Shown piece after piece: positions 12,290 through 24,375 of a stretch of 64,000 nt of DNA. The stretch comes from Niebla homalea (Eukaryota > Ascomycota > Lecanoromycetes > Lecanorales > Ramalinaceae). The stretch spans positions 620,001 to 684,000 of the forward strand of contig JAHGAU010000030.1 in NCBI GenBank assembly GCA_019925105.1, given 5' to 3'. The number at the start of each line of letters is the position of its first letter. Positions within the stretch are counted from its first letter, which is position 1. The notes under the pieces were generated by a model. It searched no databases. It was not told the origin of the DNA and was given only the letters and a program-made list of their open reading frames with translations. The translations under genes were made by a program, and so were the position numbers.

Positions 12290-12735
12290 ATAACATTACC
12301 CTTTTAAATAAACAGCTATAGCAGATATTAGATACAGTGTTTAATCATGTATTTATTAGATTTTAAACAATAGTAACTTAAGGACCACCTGGTTTACTTA
12401 ATGAATATAAGTAGTTTAATTAGCCTGGTAAATTTAGGCAATTTACCCGTTCTATTAATAAATAGAATTCTTTTAATATTAATTATTTCGATCCATATTT
12501 AAATAAGTTATATAGCGATAATAAAATCGTTACTATCTGAAAGGATATATATTATAGGAATATTATTTTATTCGTTAAATGGATTAAGGATCTATCTATT
12601 ATTAAAAACGCTATATTTATCCGTTTAAATATTAATATAATACTTAGAAATTCTACTTTTACGTAATATATTATAGAGCCATTTAACCTTAAGCGTTTCA
12701 GATTATAAGCAAACGTAAATAATATAAAGGAATAA
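12290..12735 (+). pseudogene. gag-like remnant, N-terminal part
   Basis: Read through TAA/TAG stops, this stretch begins with a Gln/Asn-rich segment and a QGPPG block (about 12365-12395). A capsid-like domain follows, with a YFDPYL block near 12490, a DIYYRNIILFVKWIKDL block near 12545-12600 and a LRNSTFTQYI block near 12645. The pattern (YYRdV-lFv-rikdL ... LRgsAl-WY) is that of fungal LTR-retrotransposon Gag proteins as I know them. Gag would form the particle that packages element RNA. The frame is cut by LINE copy B. Confidence is moderate because no zinc knuckle is preserved. Confidence 0.55.
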
Positions 12736-12737
12736 TA

Positions 12738-15700
12738 TTGATTGATTGATTGATTTATACTACGGATCTAACTAAGCTAATTCCGGCGTTCCTTAATACG
12801 CGGCCTTTTAACCTTATTAATAACCGTAAAAACCTGATACTTATAACGTTAAAGTAAAAACCGGTATCTACTAGGTTTTTACCCTTTATCCCTTAAGGTA
12901 AAGGATATTAATGGCCGTTTAAAAAATAATAATCTATTCGTATACTTTTTATGTTTTAACTTCTTTATAAAAATCAATAATATTATGACCGTATTTTTAT
13001 AAAGGTTACCTTTAAATTTATTATTCTTCCGTTCCTTTATATATTTATATTACCTTAACCTTATATAATACCTTTAAATATCCTTATTAATCTTTATACG
13101 TTTAATATATATTTTTTTATATTATTATTACCGTTAACTTTTTTAAGGACTTTTAATAAACATTTATTATTATATTTTTATAATTATAAAAAATACTTTC
13201 CGGTTTATATAATTAACGTAATTAATTTCCGTTTTTCTTTTTTTTTCTTTAACCGGTAATAAGTCTTCTCCGTAAAATCTTTAATAACTTTATTTATTTT
13301 TATAATAAAGTTAAACTATAATAATAATCCGGTAAATATTAAAAATTTAATAATTATTTAAATACTTTATTTTATAAATAATATTTAACGGTAATTATAA
13401 GTATTAACTTTTATAATAAATTTTAATTTAACTTTTAGAAATAAAGAATAAGAAAGAAAAATATATATAACGTTTTACTTTCTTTATTTATATTTATATT
13501 TAATATTTATTTAACCTCCGGTATATATAATAAATAAGAAATAAATTAAACCGTTTTTATTTATCCGGAGTTAAATTATTAATACGTTATTACCTTTCCT
13601 TATAATATTATAATAACGGAAATACTTATTAATAATCTTTTTATCGTTAAAAATTAAATAATAATAACCTTAAAATATAAAGTCTTTATATTTCCGTTAA
13701 TATTTAATTTATTTTATTATAATTTATAAAATAATTATTATAGTTTTTATTCTTTAAATCTTTTTAATTTCGGTTTTTCTTACGTTTAACGGAAGTTTAT
13801 ATATATTTAAATTAACCTCCGAAATACCGGTAAAATTAATTTTTTTTAAACTTATTCTTACTTTATCTTAATAAGAAAAAGGATAAATATCTTTAATTTA
13901 TTCCTTTTAACTTAAAACTTATTAATATTTTAACGGATCCGCCCGTTTCCTATTATTATAATTAAATATATATATTTCTTTAACCTTATTTAAGCGATTA
14001 TTTAATTTAATAAAACTTTAATTAACGGTATAAAAACTTTAGACTTTAATACCGGAATAAGGGTTACTTTATAAATATTATTAATTACTTTTAAATACCG
14101 GTTTCAAACTTTTTATAATATTTAAATAAGCTCTTTTTTATATCCCGGAATACTTTTAGGTATATATTAAATAGTTATAATATATATTATAATTAACTTT
14201 ATTACGGTTTAATAAACGGTCCGGGCTTTTTATAACGTAACTCTTTATATTCATATAACGAGATAAATAAGGCTTTTTTTCTTATAAAATTATTTTCTTT
14301 TAAATTTTTCTTATATAGTTTTTTTAATTAAATTTTTTATTTATTTAAAAATTAAGGATTTTAATATTAATATTTAACTTTATTATAATTTTACTTAAGT
14401 TTATTATAGCTATTATATCGTATAACTTTAAATTCTTAATTATATAAATAAACTTATATTTATATAATATAAATTAAGCTTTATAAGTTTTTACTTATTA
14501 AAGATAAACTTTATAAGCTTATTTTAATTCTAAATAATTTATATATATAAAGGTACTATAAGTTAAAAAACAAACGTTATTAATAAAGTTTTTAACTTAA
14601 ACTTTTTATTTTAACTTAATAAGCTTTTTAATTAATAGATAGTTAAAGAATAAGAATAATATAAAAGAAATAAATAATCTTTAAGGAATTTTTATTATAA
14701 CGGGCTTTATTAAACTTATTTTTTATTTTAGGTTAATTAATATAACTTAATTACTTAAGAAACTCTTTATTTATTTAATTAAGAAAAATAATATCTTTTT
14801 TTCCCTTAAGTTCTATAATAATCTTTAATAATTTATTTTATTAAAAATATTTATAATATTAAAAAAAAAGAAAACTTATAATATGCTTTTTCTTATAACT
14901 TTATACCGTATATATACCGTTAATTAATCCTTTAAGGATTATTTTTATTAACCGATTTTTCCTTATTCTTATTTATTAATTAAGGAAAAGTCTATAATTC
15001 TTTATATAATCGTTAAGGATCTTTATTATTACTATTTTTAAGGCTTTCCTTAATATATAAAGAAGTATAATAAATCTATAAGATTTTATTTTAAAATAAT
15101 CCGGCTTAATAAACTTCTTAAGGATAATTATTTTTATTTCCTTAAATTTACGTAAGTAATAATTAACGTTAAGGTATATTTAAAAAAATAAGTAAAGATT
15201 TTCTTAAACGGTAATATTATTATTAATAAAAATCTATTAAAAATCTTATTCGGTCCTGGGGCTTTATTTTTTTAATTTATTAATTATTTTAATTATTATA
15301 TCTTATATTATTATTTTATTTATTAATATAGGATTAAAATATATAACATTATTAATATTGTTTAAGTTAACCTTTAACGGAGGGAGGAAAATTGCTTTTT
15401 TAAGGGCCTTAATTTTACCGTTAAAGGTATTAATTAATATATTATCGGATTTCTTAAGGAACAGGAATTTAAGGATAAACTTTAATTTCTTACTTTATTT
15501 TCTATTATATTTTATTAGCTTTTAAATATTATAAAGTAAAACCGTTAAGTTATATACCGTAAACCGAAAGTATATTTACTTAACCTTTTTAATAGTTTTC
15601 TTTTTTTCCTCTTAAATAGCCTTTAATTGATTAAATATCTTTTAATTTTTATATTTAAAAGCCTATTTTATTAACCTTTTTATTTTTATAATCGCGGTTA

Positions 15701-16736
15701 TATATCTTTTATTTTAATAGGTTTTAGCTTTTTAAAAGGCTTTTATAATCGGGATTATTTTATTGATTATTTTATTTAATACCTTTATTATTTTATAAAA
15801 AGGTCGATCCGGTCTTTATTATTTAATTAAAAGAGGTCCGTAAACTATATTATTATTTCCTCCGCTTTTATATAAACCTCTATTACCTTAACCGTTTTCT
15901 ACGTTTTCTTTACCGGTAATAATAAGGTTATATTAATGGTTTAATCCAAAGTTATCTATATCGGTATATAATCTAAGTTATATTTTAAGTCCTCTCGCGG
16001 CTTATATATTATAATTACGCTGGTAACCCCTTTTATATTAAAGGTTAAATTAATCATTATTTTAAATTTATAATTCTTTTATATAATAATCTTTTATAAA
16101 GTTAATAATAAAAAATTAACTTAAGTAATAATTATTAATAGGTTATCTGATTTAACGTAATTTATCGTATATTTTTCTTTATTTTATATATAATAATATA
16201 AATTAAAGTCTTTAAGTAATATATATTTATTTAAAATAATTAAGATTTCTTTAAATAATAATATTATAAATAATCCCTTTTTATTAATCGGCGGCGGATT
16301 ATATATATTATAAATATTAAGGTTACCCTTTAAATCCCTTTTCCTTATAATACGGAATATATAAAGGTTTTTACCGTAATAAATAATATCTTAATTATTT
16401 ATATTAAACTATTTATTTATAAAGAAATATATTCTAATTATTTTATTCTTTTTAAAAATTAAATAAAACCCTTTCCCCGGGTTAATAAATAAATATATAT
16501 ATAGGTTATATAATAATTCCTATATTATTATAATATTAACGTTTTTAACTTCTTTAAACTTAAATATTAATATTATTATTTTAAAAACGCTTAACTTTAA
16601 TAGAAAATCCGTAACTTAAACGGGTATAAATAAGGGAGTTTTTATAGAAATTAATATATAATATATTAATACTTTTAAAAATAATATAATATAACGTTTA
16701 TAATAAAAGAATTAAAATAATAATATTAATATTTAA
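12738..16736 (-). mobile_element. LINE copy B, 5'-truncated with an inverted 5' segment
   Basis: Reverse-oriented LINE with its tail (TTGATTGATTG...) at 12738, 3' end, C-terminal region, reverse transcriptase and most of the endonuclease up to about 16583 (equivalent to copy A 955). From 16584 to 16736 the sequence turns to forward orientation and covers copy A 813-962. Such an inverted 5' piece next to the truncation point is what twin priming produces in LINE integration. I found no target duplication: the left flank belongs to the LTR element and the right flank to Gypsy1. Confidence 0.8.
16584..16736 (+). mobile_element. Inverted 5' segment of LINE copy B
   Basis: About 153 bp matching copy A 813-962 in forward orientation, joined head-on to the reverse-oriented body of copy B. 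The two overlap by about 24 bp of the same element sequence, leaving inverted arms at about 16560-16583 and 16713-16736. Confidence 0.75.
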
Positions 16737-17018
16737 TCTTTAAATATTATTTAAAGATTTTTTCCGAGTTTAATTTTAAGGTTATTTATTACTTAAGAAA
16801 ATAAAATAATAAGACTGATACTTTTACTTAAATACCTAATTATCGATTATAAAGTAATAATAATAATAAAGTTAAAGATTAATTTTAAACCGTCCTATCT
16901 TTTAAATACTTTAAGGTTTTAACTTTAAATAAAGGGGGAAAAACATTAATATTAGCTTATTTAATACTTAAAGAACTCGGGTTTTATAAGTAAATCCATA
17001 AAATTAATTATATTAATA
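16737..17018 (+). mobile_element. Gypsy1 (Ty3/gypsy), left remnant: end of RNase H region
   Basis: Forward-oriented remnant of the Ty3/gypsy element whose rest lies at 50146-52493. Its last 13 bases (17006-17018, AATTATATTAATA) recur at 50146-50158 as the target duplication of LINE CK. A block of the form GKNINISLFNT*RTR at about 16945-16990 corresponds to the GK-N-ADALSRR motif that closes the RNase H region in these polyproteins. The integrase zinc-binding part resumes after the LINE. The join is well supported by the duplication; the protein match is short. Confidence 0.6.
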
Positions 17019-18795
17019 TAAAAATAACGTTAAAGACCTTGACCGGATGGCGACGAACAAAGGGACCCCAGAGGTCCAAAACGATACGTATACGTATAGC
17101 TCTCGTAATAATAAAGGAAATATATTAAGTGCAATAAGTAGAAACGGCATAATAATAAAGAATAAAATAATAAACGGGTAAGTAATTTATATTAATAGAA
17201 ACGGCGATAACGTATATAGGTAATATAATAATAATAAGTCGGATAATACTTAAAGTAAATAAAGAAATTAAAGTTAATAAAATACGTATATTTAATCGCG
17301 TAAAACGCATAATAATAATACGGAGGTAATAAGTAAATAAAAGGGTAAAAAGGCCGGTATAATATTAACGGCGAAAGGTATAAACGGGCGGAAAAGGCAG
17401 GAAGACCGCGGTAAAAGTATTATTAAAGGTATATAAAAAGGAAATAAAATTAATAAAAAGGATAAGACCTTAAAGGATTAAAGGTAAAAAACGGAGATAA
17501 TACGTTACTTAATAAATAAGGGTAAAAGGGTAATAAAAAAAGGTATAAAGGCCTTAAAAGGACTCTTTATAATAAAATAAAAAGATATTACGTTAAAGAT
17601 TTAATAAATATTACGGATTAAGTTAAAAAGTATAAAAAACTTCTATATAAAAATAAAGGTAGAACTAAGGGAAACGGAGCGGTTATAAGGTTCTTAAAGG
17701 GTATTAATAAAGGCATTAATAAAAAATAAAGAGAATAACCTAAGGTTAAATATATAAAGTAGAAGTATAAAAACGGCGGCCTTTTAAATGAAAGAAAATT
17801 AAGCAATAAAAATAATAAAGGGGGTACCCGCGGTAAAGAATAAAAGGATAATTAAAAAAAACGGTTATATTAAGGAAAACGAGGATAATAACGGTCGGCT
17901 TATTTAATAATAAAAAGAAAAATATAGTTACGGAAATAAATCCGTTATAATTAATAAAAACTTTTAAAATAATAATGGAACCGTAAATAAAATAGATTAT
18001 TATAATACGTAAATTATAAAATAAGGATATTTTTCTTAATATAATGTCTTTAAAGGTAAAAGAAAGCTTAAAGAAATTTAAAGGTTAAATTAATAAAGGA
18101 AAATATAAATTAATTAAAGTTTTAAAGTAATTATTTACCGTTATAATAAATAAAATATACTTATTATATTTTATAAATACTGAGAAAAAAATTACGTTAA
18201 AGAATATAAAAAAGGAAAATACGGTTCTTTATTTAAGGTTTAAGATCGTTAATTATAAGCTTTTTCCGGTAATAAAAGACTTAACTTTTTAAAACGTATA
18301 AAGAAATACTTTACCGTTATATTAAGTATAACGTTAATAAAGATATATAACGATATCTTAAATAAAGGGATTATTAAAAAGGATTTTTTAAAATAATTTA
18401 ATTATAAAATAAAGTTACGGATATTTATTAATATTTTAAGTATTAAGGCTATAAATATATTATTATAAAATATTTTAATATTATAAAATATATAATTTAT
18501 ATTAAGGGTTATAATACTTATAAGTATATAAAATTAATAATTAAAAAACTTATAAAAAGTACGCTTAAATATATTACGTATAATAAGGAAAGATACCCAA
18601 TATAGGATTCTAAGTATATAATAAAAGTTAAAGAGATTAAACGTAAGGAAACTTAAATAATTATAAAAATTTAACGGTATAGTACGTATAAAATTAATTT
18701 AATAACTTAATTAAAAATAAGTTTAAAACGTAAAATTAATTAATTAAATAATAAAGGATAAATAATAATAATAGATAAAGTAAAAAAAAAAGAAT
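17019..18795 (+). mobile_element. LINE copy CK, 5' part
   Basis: Full 5' end of a LINE: 28 bp of leader, the conserved ATGGCGACGAA at 17047, then ORF1 up to the equivalent of copy A 735. Its 3' part is K at 46352-50145. The two are paired by the 13 bp duplication AATTATATTAATA at 17006-17018 and 50146-50158. About 260 bp between the two parts is missing at the junction near 18795, where reverse-oriented copy D begins. ORF1 starts MATNKGTPEVQND and then meets stops. The open frames on the opposite strand here are antisense shadows. Confidence 0.8.
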
Positions 18796-21700
18796 CCTAT
18801 ATTAAAATAAACTTAAAATAAATAAATAAAAACCTCTTTAAATAATAACGTTATTATAAATAAAAACTTATTTAATATACCGTTAAATTTAAGGGCTTTA
18901 TCCTTCTTTAATTTATTAATCGCTTTAATTATTATTTCTTAAATTATTATTTTATTTATTATTATTAATTTAAAATATACTATATTATTGATATTTATTA
19001 GGTTAACTTCCGGTAACCGGGGAAAGAACGCCCCTTTAAGAGCCTTAATTTTACCGTTAAAAATATTTATTATTATACTATCTGGTCTTTTTAAAGGTAA
19101 AAACTTAAAAATAAGTTTAAATTTCCCACTCTATTCTTTACCGTATTTTATTAGCTTTTAAATATTATAAAGGAAAACCGTTAAGTTATATATTATAACC
19201 CGGAAATATATTTATTTAGTTTTCCGGATAATTTTTTTTAAGCTTTTTTTAACCATTAAAATATCTCCCGGTTCTTATATTTAATAGTTTATTTTATAAG
19301 CGCTTTTATTTTTATAGTTATTTTTATATATTTTTCGTTTTAATAAGTTTTAACTCTTTAAAACGGTTTTATTATTAAGATTATAATATTAATTACTTTA
19401 TTTAAAGCTTTTATTATCCGCTTCATAAAACAATTAATTTATTCCTTATTATTAAGCCGGGAAAACTTTATTAATTAAGATATTATTTTTATTATTTTTA
19501 TAAATATTTTAACTTTCTTAATTATCTTTTATATTTATTTAAACGGTAAGGGCGGAGTCGTATTAACGGATTAATTTAAGGTTATTTATATCGGGACGTA
19601 ATTTAAACCGTATTTTAAGTTTTTTTAAGGTCCGTATATTATAATTAAGTTAATAATATTTTCTGAGTTAAATATTAAGTTAATTATAGTTTTAAGTTTA
19701 CGGCTTTCTTATATAATAATTTTATTTAATATTAATAACGTAAAGTTAAATTATATAATAATTATTAATAATTCCTTAAATTTAATATAATTAATTATAT
19801 AACCGTTTTTATTCTATTAAACGTAATAAAGATTAAAGTCCTTTATTAAAAGGTATTTATTAAATACGGCTATAATATCCTTAAATAATAAGATTATAAA
19901 GGATTTTTTTTTATTAATTAATAACGGATTATATATATTATAAATATTTAAGTTGCTTTTAATATTTTTTTTTTATATAATCCGGAATATATATAGGTTC
20001 TTTCCGTAATAAGTAACGTTTTAATTATTTATATTTAACCTTTTATTAATAAAAAAGTATATTTATATTATCTTATTATCTTTAAAAGTTAAATAAAAAT
20101 TATTTCTTAAATTAATCGAAAAATAGGTATACGGATTATACGGTAACTTTTATATCGTTATAATATTAATATCTTTTATTTTTTTAAATTTAAATATTAA
20201 TATTATAACTTTAATTACTTCTTTATATACGTTATATTATATTATTTTTAAAAGTATAAACATATTAAATATTAACGTCTATTAAGCTTTTTTTATTAAC
20301 TTTTATTTATATAAACGGTTTCTTTTTAAAATTAAACGTTATTTATCTTAATCTTTTTATTATAATAATAATTTTAATCGGGTAATTAACTTTAAAGGTT
20401 ACTATCGTTATAAGCTTCCTTTTCTTTACGTTATTGGTTACCGCGTTTTACCCTTTTTTATTTAATAGGCTCCGTTTATATCTTAAAATTATTTTTAATT
20501 ACTTTATTAATTTAAGTTTATATAAGTTATAACGTTAAATTTTAACCGTTATTTTAATTTTTTTATATTAAATCTCCTTTATTTTTACCGTATATTATAA
20601 GTTTTACGTTAAATAATTATTATTACCGTATATTATATATTTTAATGTATTCTTTATTAAACCCTTTATTATTAAGTTAACGTATTTATATATATTATAC
20701 TTTTTAATATATATTACGTATTTTATATTATTAAGGTATTTTATAATAATATATTTATACCCTTAATATTTAAAGTATTAATAAATATCCGTTGCTTAAT
20801 TTTAAGGTTTTATTAATTTAAAGGATTTATTTTTTATTATCTTTTTATTAAAAATATTATTATATATCCTTATTAACGTTACGCTTAAGATAACCGTAAA
20901 GTATTTCTTTATATAATTAAAAACGTTTAACCTCTTTATTATGAAAAAGAAATTATAATTAATAATCTTTAACCTAAGGTAAAGGACCGTATTCTCCTTT
21001 TTTATCTGCTTTAAAATAATTTCCTTTTCCTCCCCCGTAAATCTTATTAAGTATATCCCGTTTATTACGATAATAAAAAATTACCTTAATACCTTTATTA
21101 TTTTTTTTTATTAACTTATCTTTTTAACTTCTTTAATCTTTCTTTCGCCTTTAATAAGGCTATATTAAGGAAAATGTCCCCGCTTTATAATTTACGTGCC
21201 GTAATAATTTATTCTATTAACGGTTTTCCCGTTACCTTAAACGTTTTTATTAATTATAATAAATTTGCCTTTATTATTATACTTTTTTTTTATTCGATAA
21301 TCGTACGGTTATTATCCTTATTTTCCTTAACGCCGTTACCTTCTTTTTTACTTTTATCTCCTTTACCGTTAACGTTAATACCGCTTTTACGGCTTTCGCT
21401 ATTTAGTTTATTTCCGCTTTTTTCTTTAAAGTTTCCCCCGTTGTTCCTTTACTTTATATGTATCCTTTCTGTTTTTTTTTACCTTTGTCCGCCGGCGCTT
21501 TTATTATTACCTTTAAAATTCCGTATAGCTTTTTTAACTTTTTTAAACCTCTCCTTATATTTACGTAAAAGTTTCTTATTCCCTATAACCCGATTTATAA
21601 TATCGGTTAAGTCTTTAACGTAATATCCTTTTATATAATTATAAAAAAGCTTTTTAACGTCTTTATTACCTTTTCCTTTTTTACTTTTCTTTTATATATT

Positions 21701-22152
21701 TAACGGTTATTTCTTTTTATAACTTATTCTTATTTACTTAATATCTTTTCATTTTTATTTAATTCTCCTTTAATTTATATATATTTAATAAAGCCTTTTA
21801 CGCTTCCGTTTACCCTTTATTTATCTTTATATATCGTCCTTATCCCTTTTACCCTTTATTTATTACCTTTAATAATAATATTTTTATGCGTTATATACGT
21901 CCCTTTACGCGTATCTTATTGACTATAAGCTTTTTATTTAATTTAAGGCCTTTTTATCTCGTATTTATTACGTTATTTATATAATTTATTACCGTTCTTA
22001 TTAACTTAAACCGTTTATCTTCCCTTTTTTTCTACTTTTATTATTATTCCGCTTCCGCTTATCGTATTTAAGGTACTATCCTTATTATTATTTAAGCTAT
22101 ACATATATATATCGTTTCTGACCTCTGGGGTCCCGTTATTCGTCGCTATTTC
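18796..22152 (-). mobile_element. LINE copy D, intact 5' end, 3' end deleted
   Basis: Reverse-oriented LINE with the 5' motif (AT-GCGACGAATAACGGG) at about 22135-22152. It reads leftward through ORF1, the endonuclease and the N-terminal part of the reverse transcriptase. It stops at about 18796 without the RT core, C-terminal region or tail. Because LINE insertion truncates 5' rather than 3' ends, the missing 3' end points to a later deletion. The 149-codon open frame at 21174-21623 runs antisense to this ORF1 and is not a gene. Confidence 0.78.
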
Positions 22153-22179
22153 TCCCGTTAATATTATAATATAAATAAA

Positions 22180-22428
22180 ATGTATTTATTATATTTTATA
22201 AAAACTGAAAAAGAAATTATATTAAGGAATATAAAAAAAAAGAATATAATTTTTTACTTAAAACTTAAAATTATTAATTATAAACTTTTTCTGATAATAA
22301 GGAAACTTAATTCCTTTAAACGTATAAAAAGGTATTTTATTATTATATTAAATATAATATTATTAAAAATATATAATAATATTTTAAATAAAAAAATTAT
22401 TAAAAAAAAATTATTTAAAATAACTTAA
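22180..22428 (+). pseudogene. LINE ORF1 remnant in copy E (82 open codons)
   Basis: This is the only sizeable open frame that runs in the sense of a LINE gene. In copies H and I the matching codon lies exactly 1,110 bp (370 codons) after the ORF1 ATG, so it is in the ORF1 frame and covers about codons 371-452. The product is Lys/Ile-rich because of RIP. The ATG is a chance result, and no RNA-binding motif is recognisable. It is unlikely to be translated. Confidence 0.6.
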
Positions 22429-24185
22429 TTATAAAATAAGGCGGCGGATATTTATTAATATTTTAAATATTAAGGTTATAAATATGTTATTATAAAATTT
22501 TTTAATATTATAAAATATATAATTTACGTTAAAAGTTACGATATTTATAAATATATAAAGTTAATAATTAAAAAACTTATAAAAAGCGTATTTAAATATA
22601 TTATATATAATAAAAAAAATACTTAATATAAGATTCTAAATATATAATAAGAACTAAAGAAATTAAACGTAAAAAGACCCGGATAACTATAAAAATCCAA
22701 CGGTATAATATATACGGAATTAATTTAATGGGTTAATTAAAAAGAATTTTAAAGCGTAAACTTAATTAATTAAATAATAAAGGATAAATAATAATAACGG
22801 ATAAAGTAAAAAAAAGGAAGTTTTTTATAATTTTAATTTTAAGGGCTGGCCGTTTTACGTTTTTAATGGTAACCGGGAAAATATTAAATTAGAAAACGCT
22901 TAACTTTAATAAGAAATCTATAATTTAAACGGGTATAAATAAAGGAACCCTTATAAAGGTTAATATATAATATATTAACGCTTTTAAAAATAATATAATA
23001 TAACGTTTATAATAAAAGAATTAAAGTAATAATATTAGTATTTAAGTTTAAAAAAGTTAAAAACGTTAATATTATAATAATATAGGAATTACTATATAAC
23101 TTATATATATATTTATTTATTAACCCGGAAAAAGGGTTCTATTTAACCTTTAAGGGGGATAAGATAATTAAAATATATTTTTTTTATAAATAAACGGTTT
23201 AACGTAAATAATTAGGATATTACTTATTATAATAAAAACCTTTATATATTCTATATTATAAAAAAAGGGGACTTAAAGGATAACCTTAATATTTATAACG
23301 TATATAACCCGCCGCCGGTTAATAAGGAAAAACCGTTTACGATATTATTACTTAAAGAAATCTTAATTACTTTAAATAAATATATATTACTTAAAGATTT
23401 TAACTTATATTACTATATATAAAATAAAAAAGAATATACGATATATTACATTAAATCGGATAACTTATTAATAATTACCATTTAAGTTAATCTCTTATTA
23501 TTAATATTATAAAAAACTATTACGTAAGAAAGTTATAAATTTTAAAATAACGATTAATTTAACCTTTAATATAGAAAAAGTTATTAATACGGTTATAACG
23601 TAAAAGTTATAAAAAGACTTAAAATATAGCTCGGATTATATACCGATATAAATAATTTTAAATTAAACCGTTAATATGATTTTATTATTACCGGTAAAAA
23701 AGGCGTAAAAAACGGTTAAAGTAATAAAAGTTTATATAAAAACGGAGGAAATAATAATATAATTTACGGATTTCCCTTATTTAAATAATAAAAACCGGAT
23801 TGATTTCTTTATAAAGTAAATAATAAAAATATTAAATAAAATAATCGATAAAATAATCTTAATAATAAAGCTTTCTTAAAGAGTTAAAAATTAATAAAAT
23901 AAAAAGTATATAATTATAACCGTAAAACCGAAAAAACTAATAAAATAAGCTTTTAAATATTAAAATTAAAAGATATTTAATTAATTAAAAGTTATTTAAA
24001 AGGAAAAAAAGAAAATTATTAAGAAAATTAAATAAATATACTTTTGATTTATAATATATAACTTAACGGTTTTACCTTATAGTATTTAAAAGTTAATAAA
24101 ATATAATAAGGAATAAAATAAGAAATTAAAGTTTATCCTTAAATTCCCGCCTTTTAAGAAACTTAATAATATATTAATTAATACC

Positions 24186-24358
24186 TGTTATGTGCACTGT
24201 GCTTATGCCAAGACCTTTACCGGCACTAAGGCCCAAAGGGGTATAGCGGACGCCCGGTGCTTGGCGCACATACTTATATTACGCACCTTCATAGCTAAAT
24301 ACTTACTTATTATATATATTATACTTATATTTTACCTCAGTACTCTTAATACCTAATA
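24186..24358 (+). repeat. 5' LTR of gag-only element 2
   Basis: 173 bp, starting TGTTATGTGCACTGTGC and little mutated at its start. The inner end reads CCTAATA where the partner LTR keeps CCTGACA. The element promoter is expected here. Confidence 0.88.
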
Positions 24359-24360
24359 AA

Positions 24361-24375
24361 TGGTAGCAATAGCTT
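24361..24375 (+). other. Primer-binding site of LTR element 2
   Basis: TGGTAGCAATAGCTT lies two bases after the 5' LTR. TGGTAGC is the start of the Ty1-type site for initiator methionine tRNA; the remaining bases do not extend that match, so the tRNA remains open. Confidence 0.6.

Larger units (their letters stand above)
10900..12737 (+). mobile_element. Truncated LTR retrotransposon with gag (5' LTR and gag only)
   Basis: A 166 bp LTR at 10900-11065 is followed at once by a primer-binding site of the same type as in the two gag-only elements. About 1.65 kb of interior then ends in a gag-like frame that is cut at 12737 by LINE copy B. No 3' LTR is present. The five bases before the LTR are TAAGT. 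The insert is only moderately mutated and has retained CA and TG. Whether pol ever followed gag cannot be told from what remains. Confidence 0.68.

Noticed and set aside
17125..17806. Two short minus-strand frames (17125-17310 and 17618-17806)
   Set aside because: Both are antisense to ORF1 of LINE CK. A similar antisense frame at 34127-34315 in copy I shows they are a property of the reversed sequence, not genes.
21174..21623. 149-codon open frame on the plus strand
   Set aside because: It runs antisense to ORF1 of LINE copy D. Open length results from loss of stop-forming words on that strand after RIP; the product is a low-complexity Leu/Phe/Ser string.
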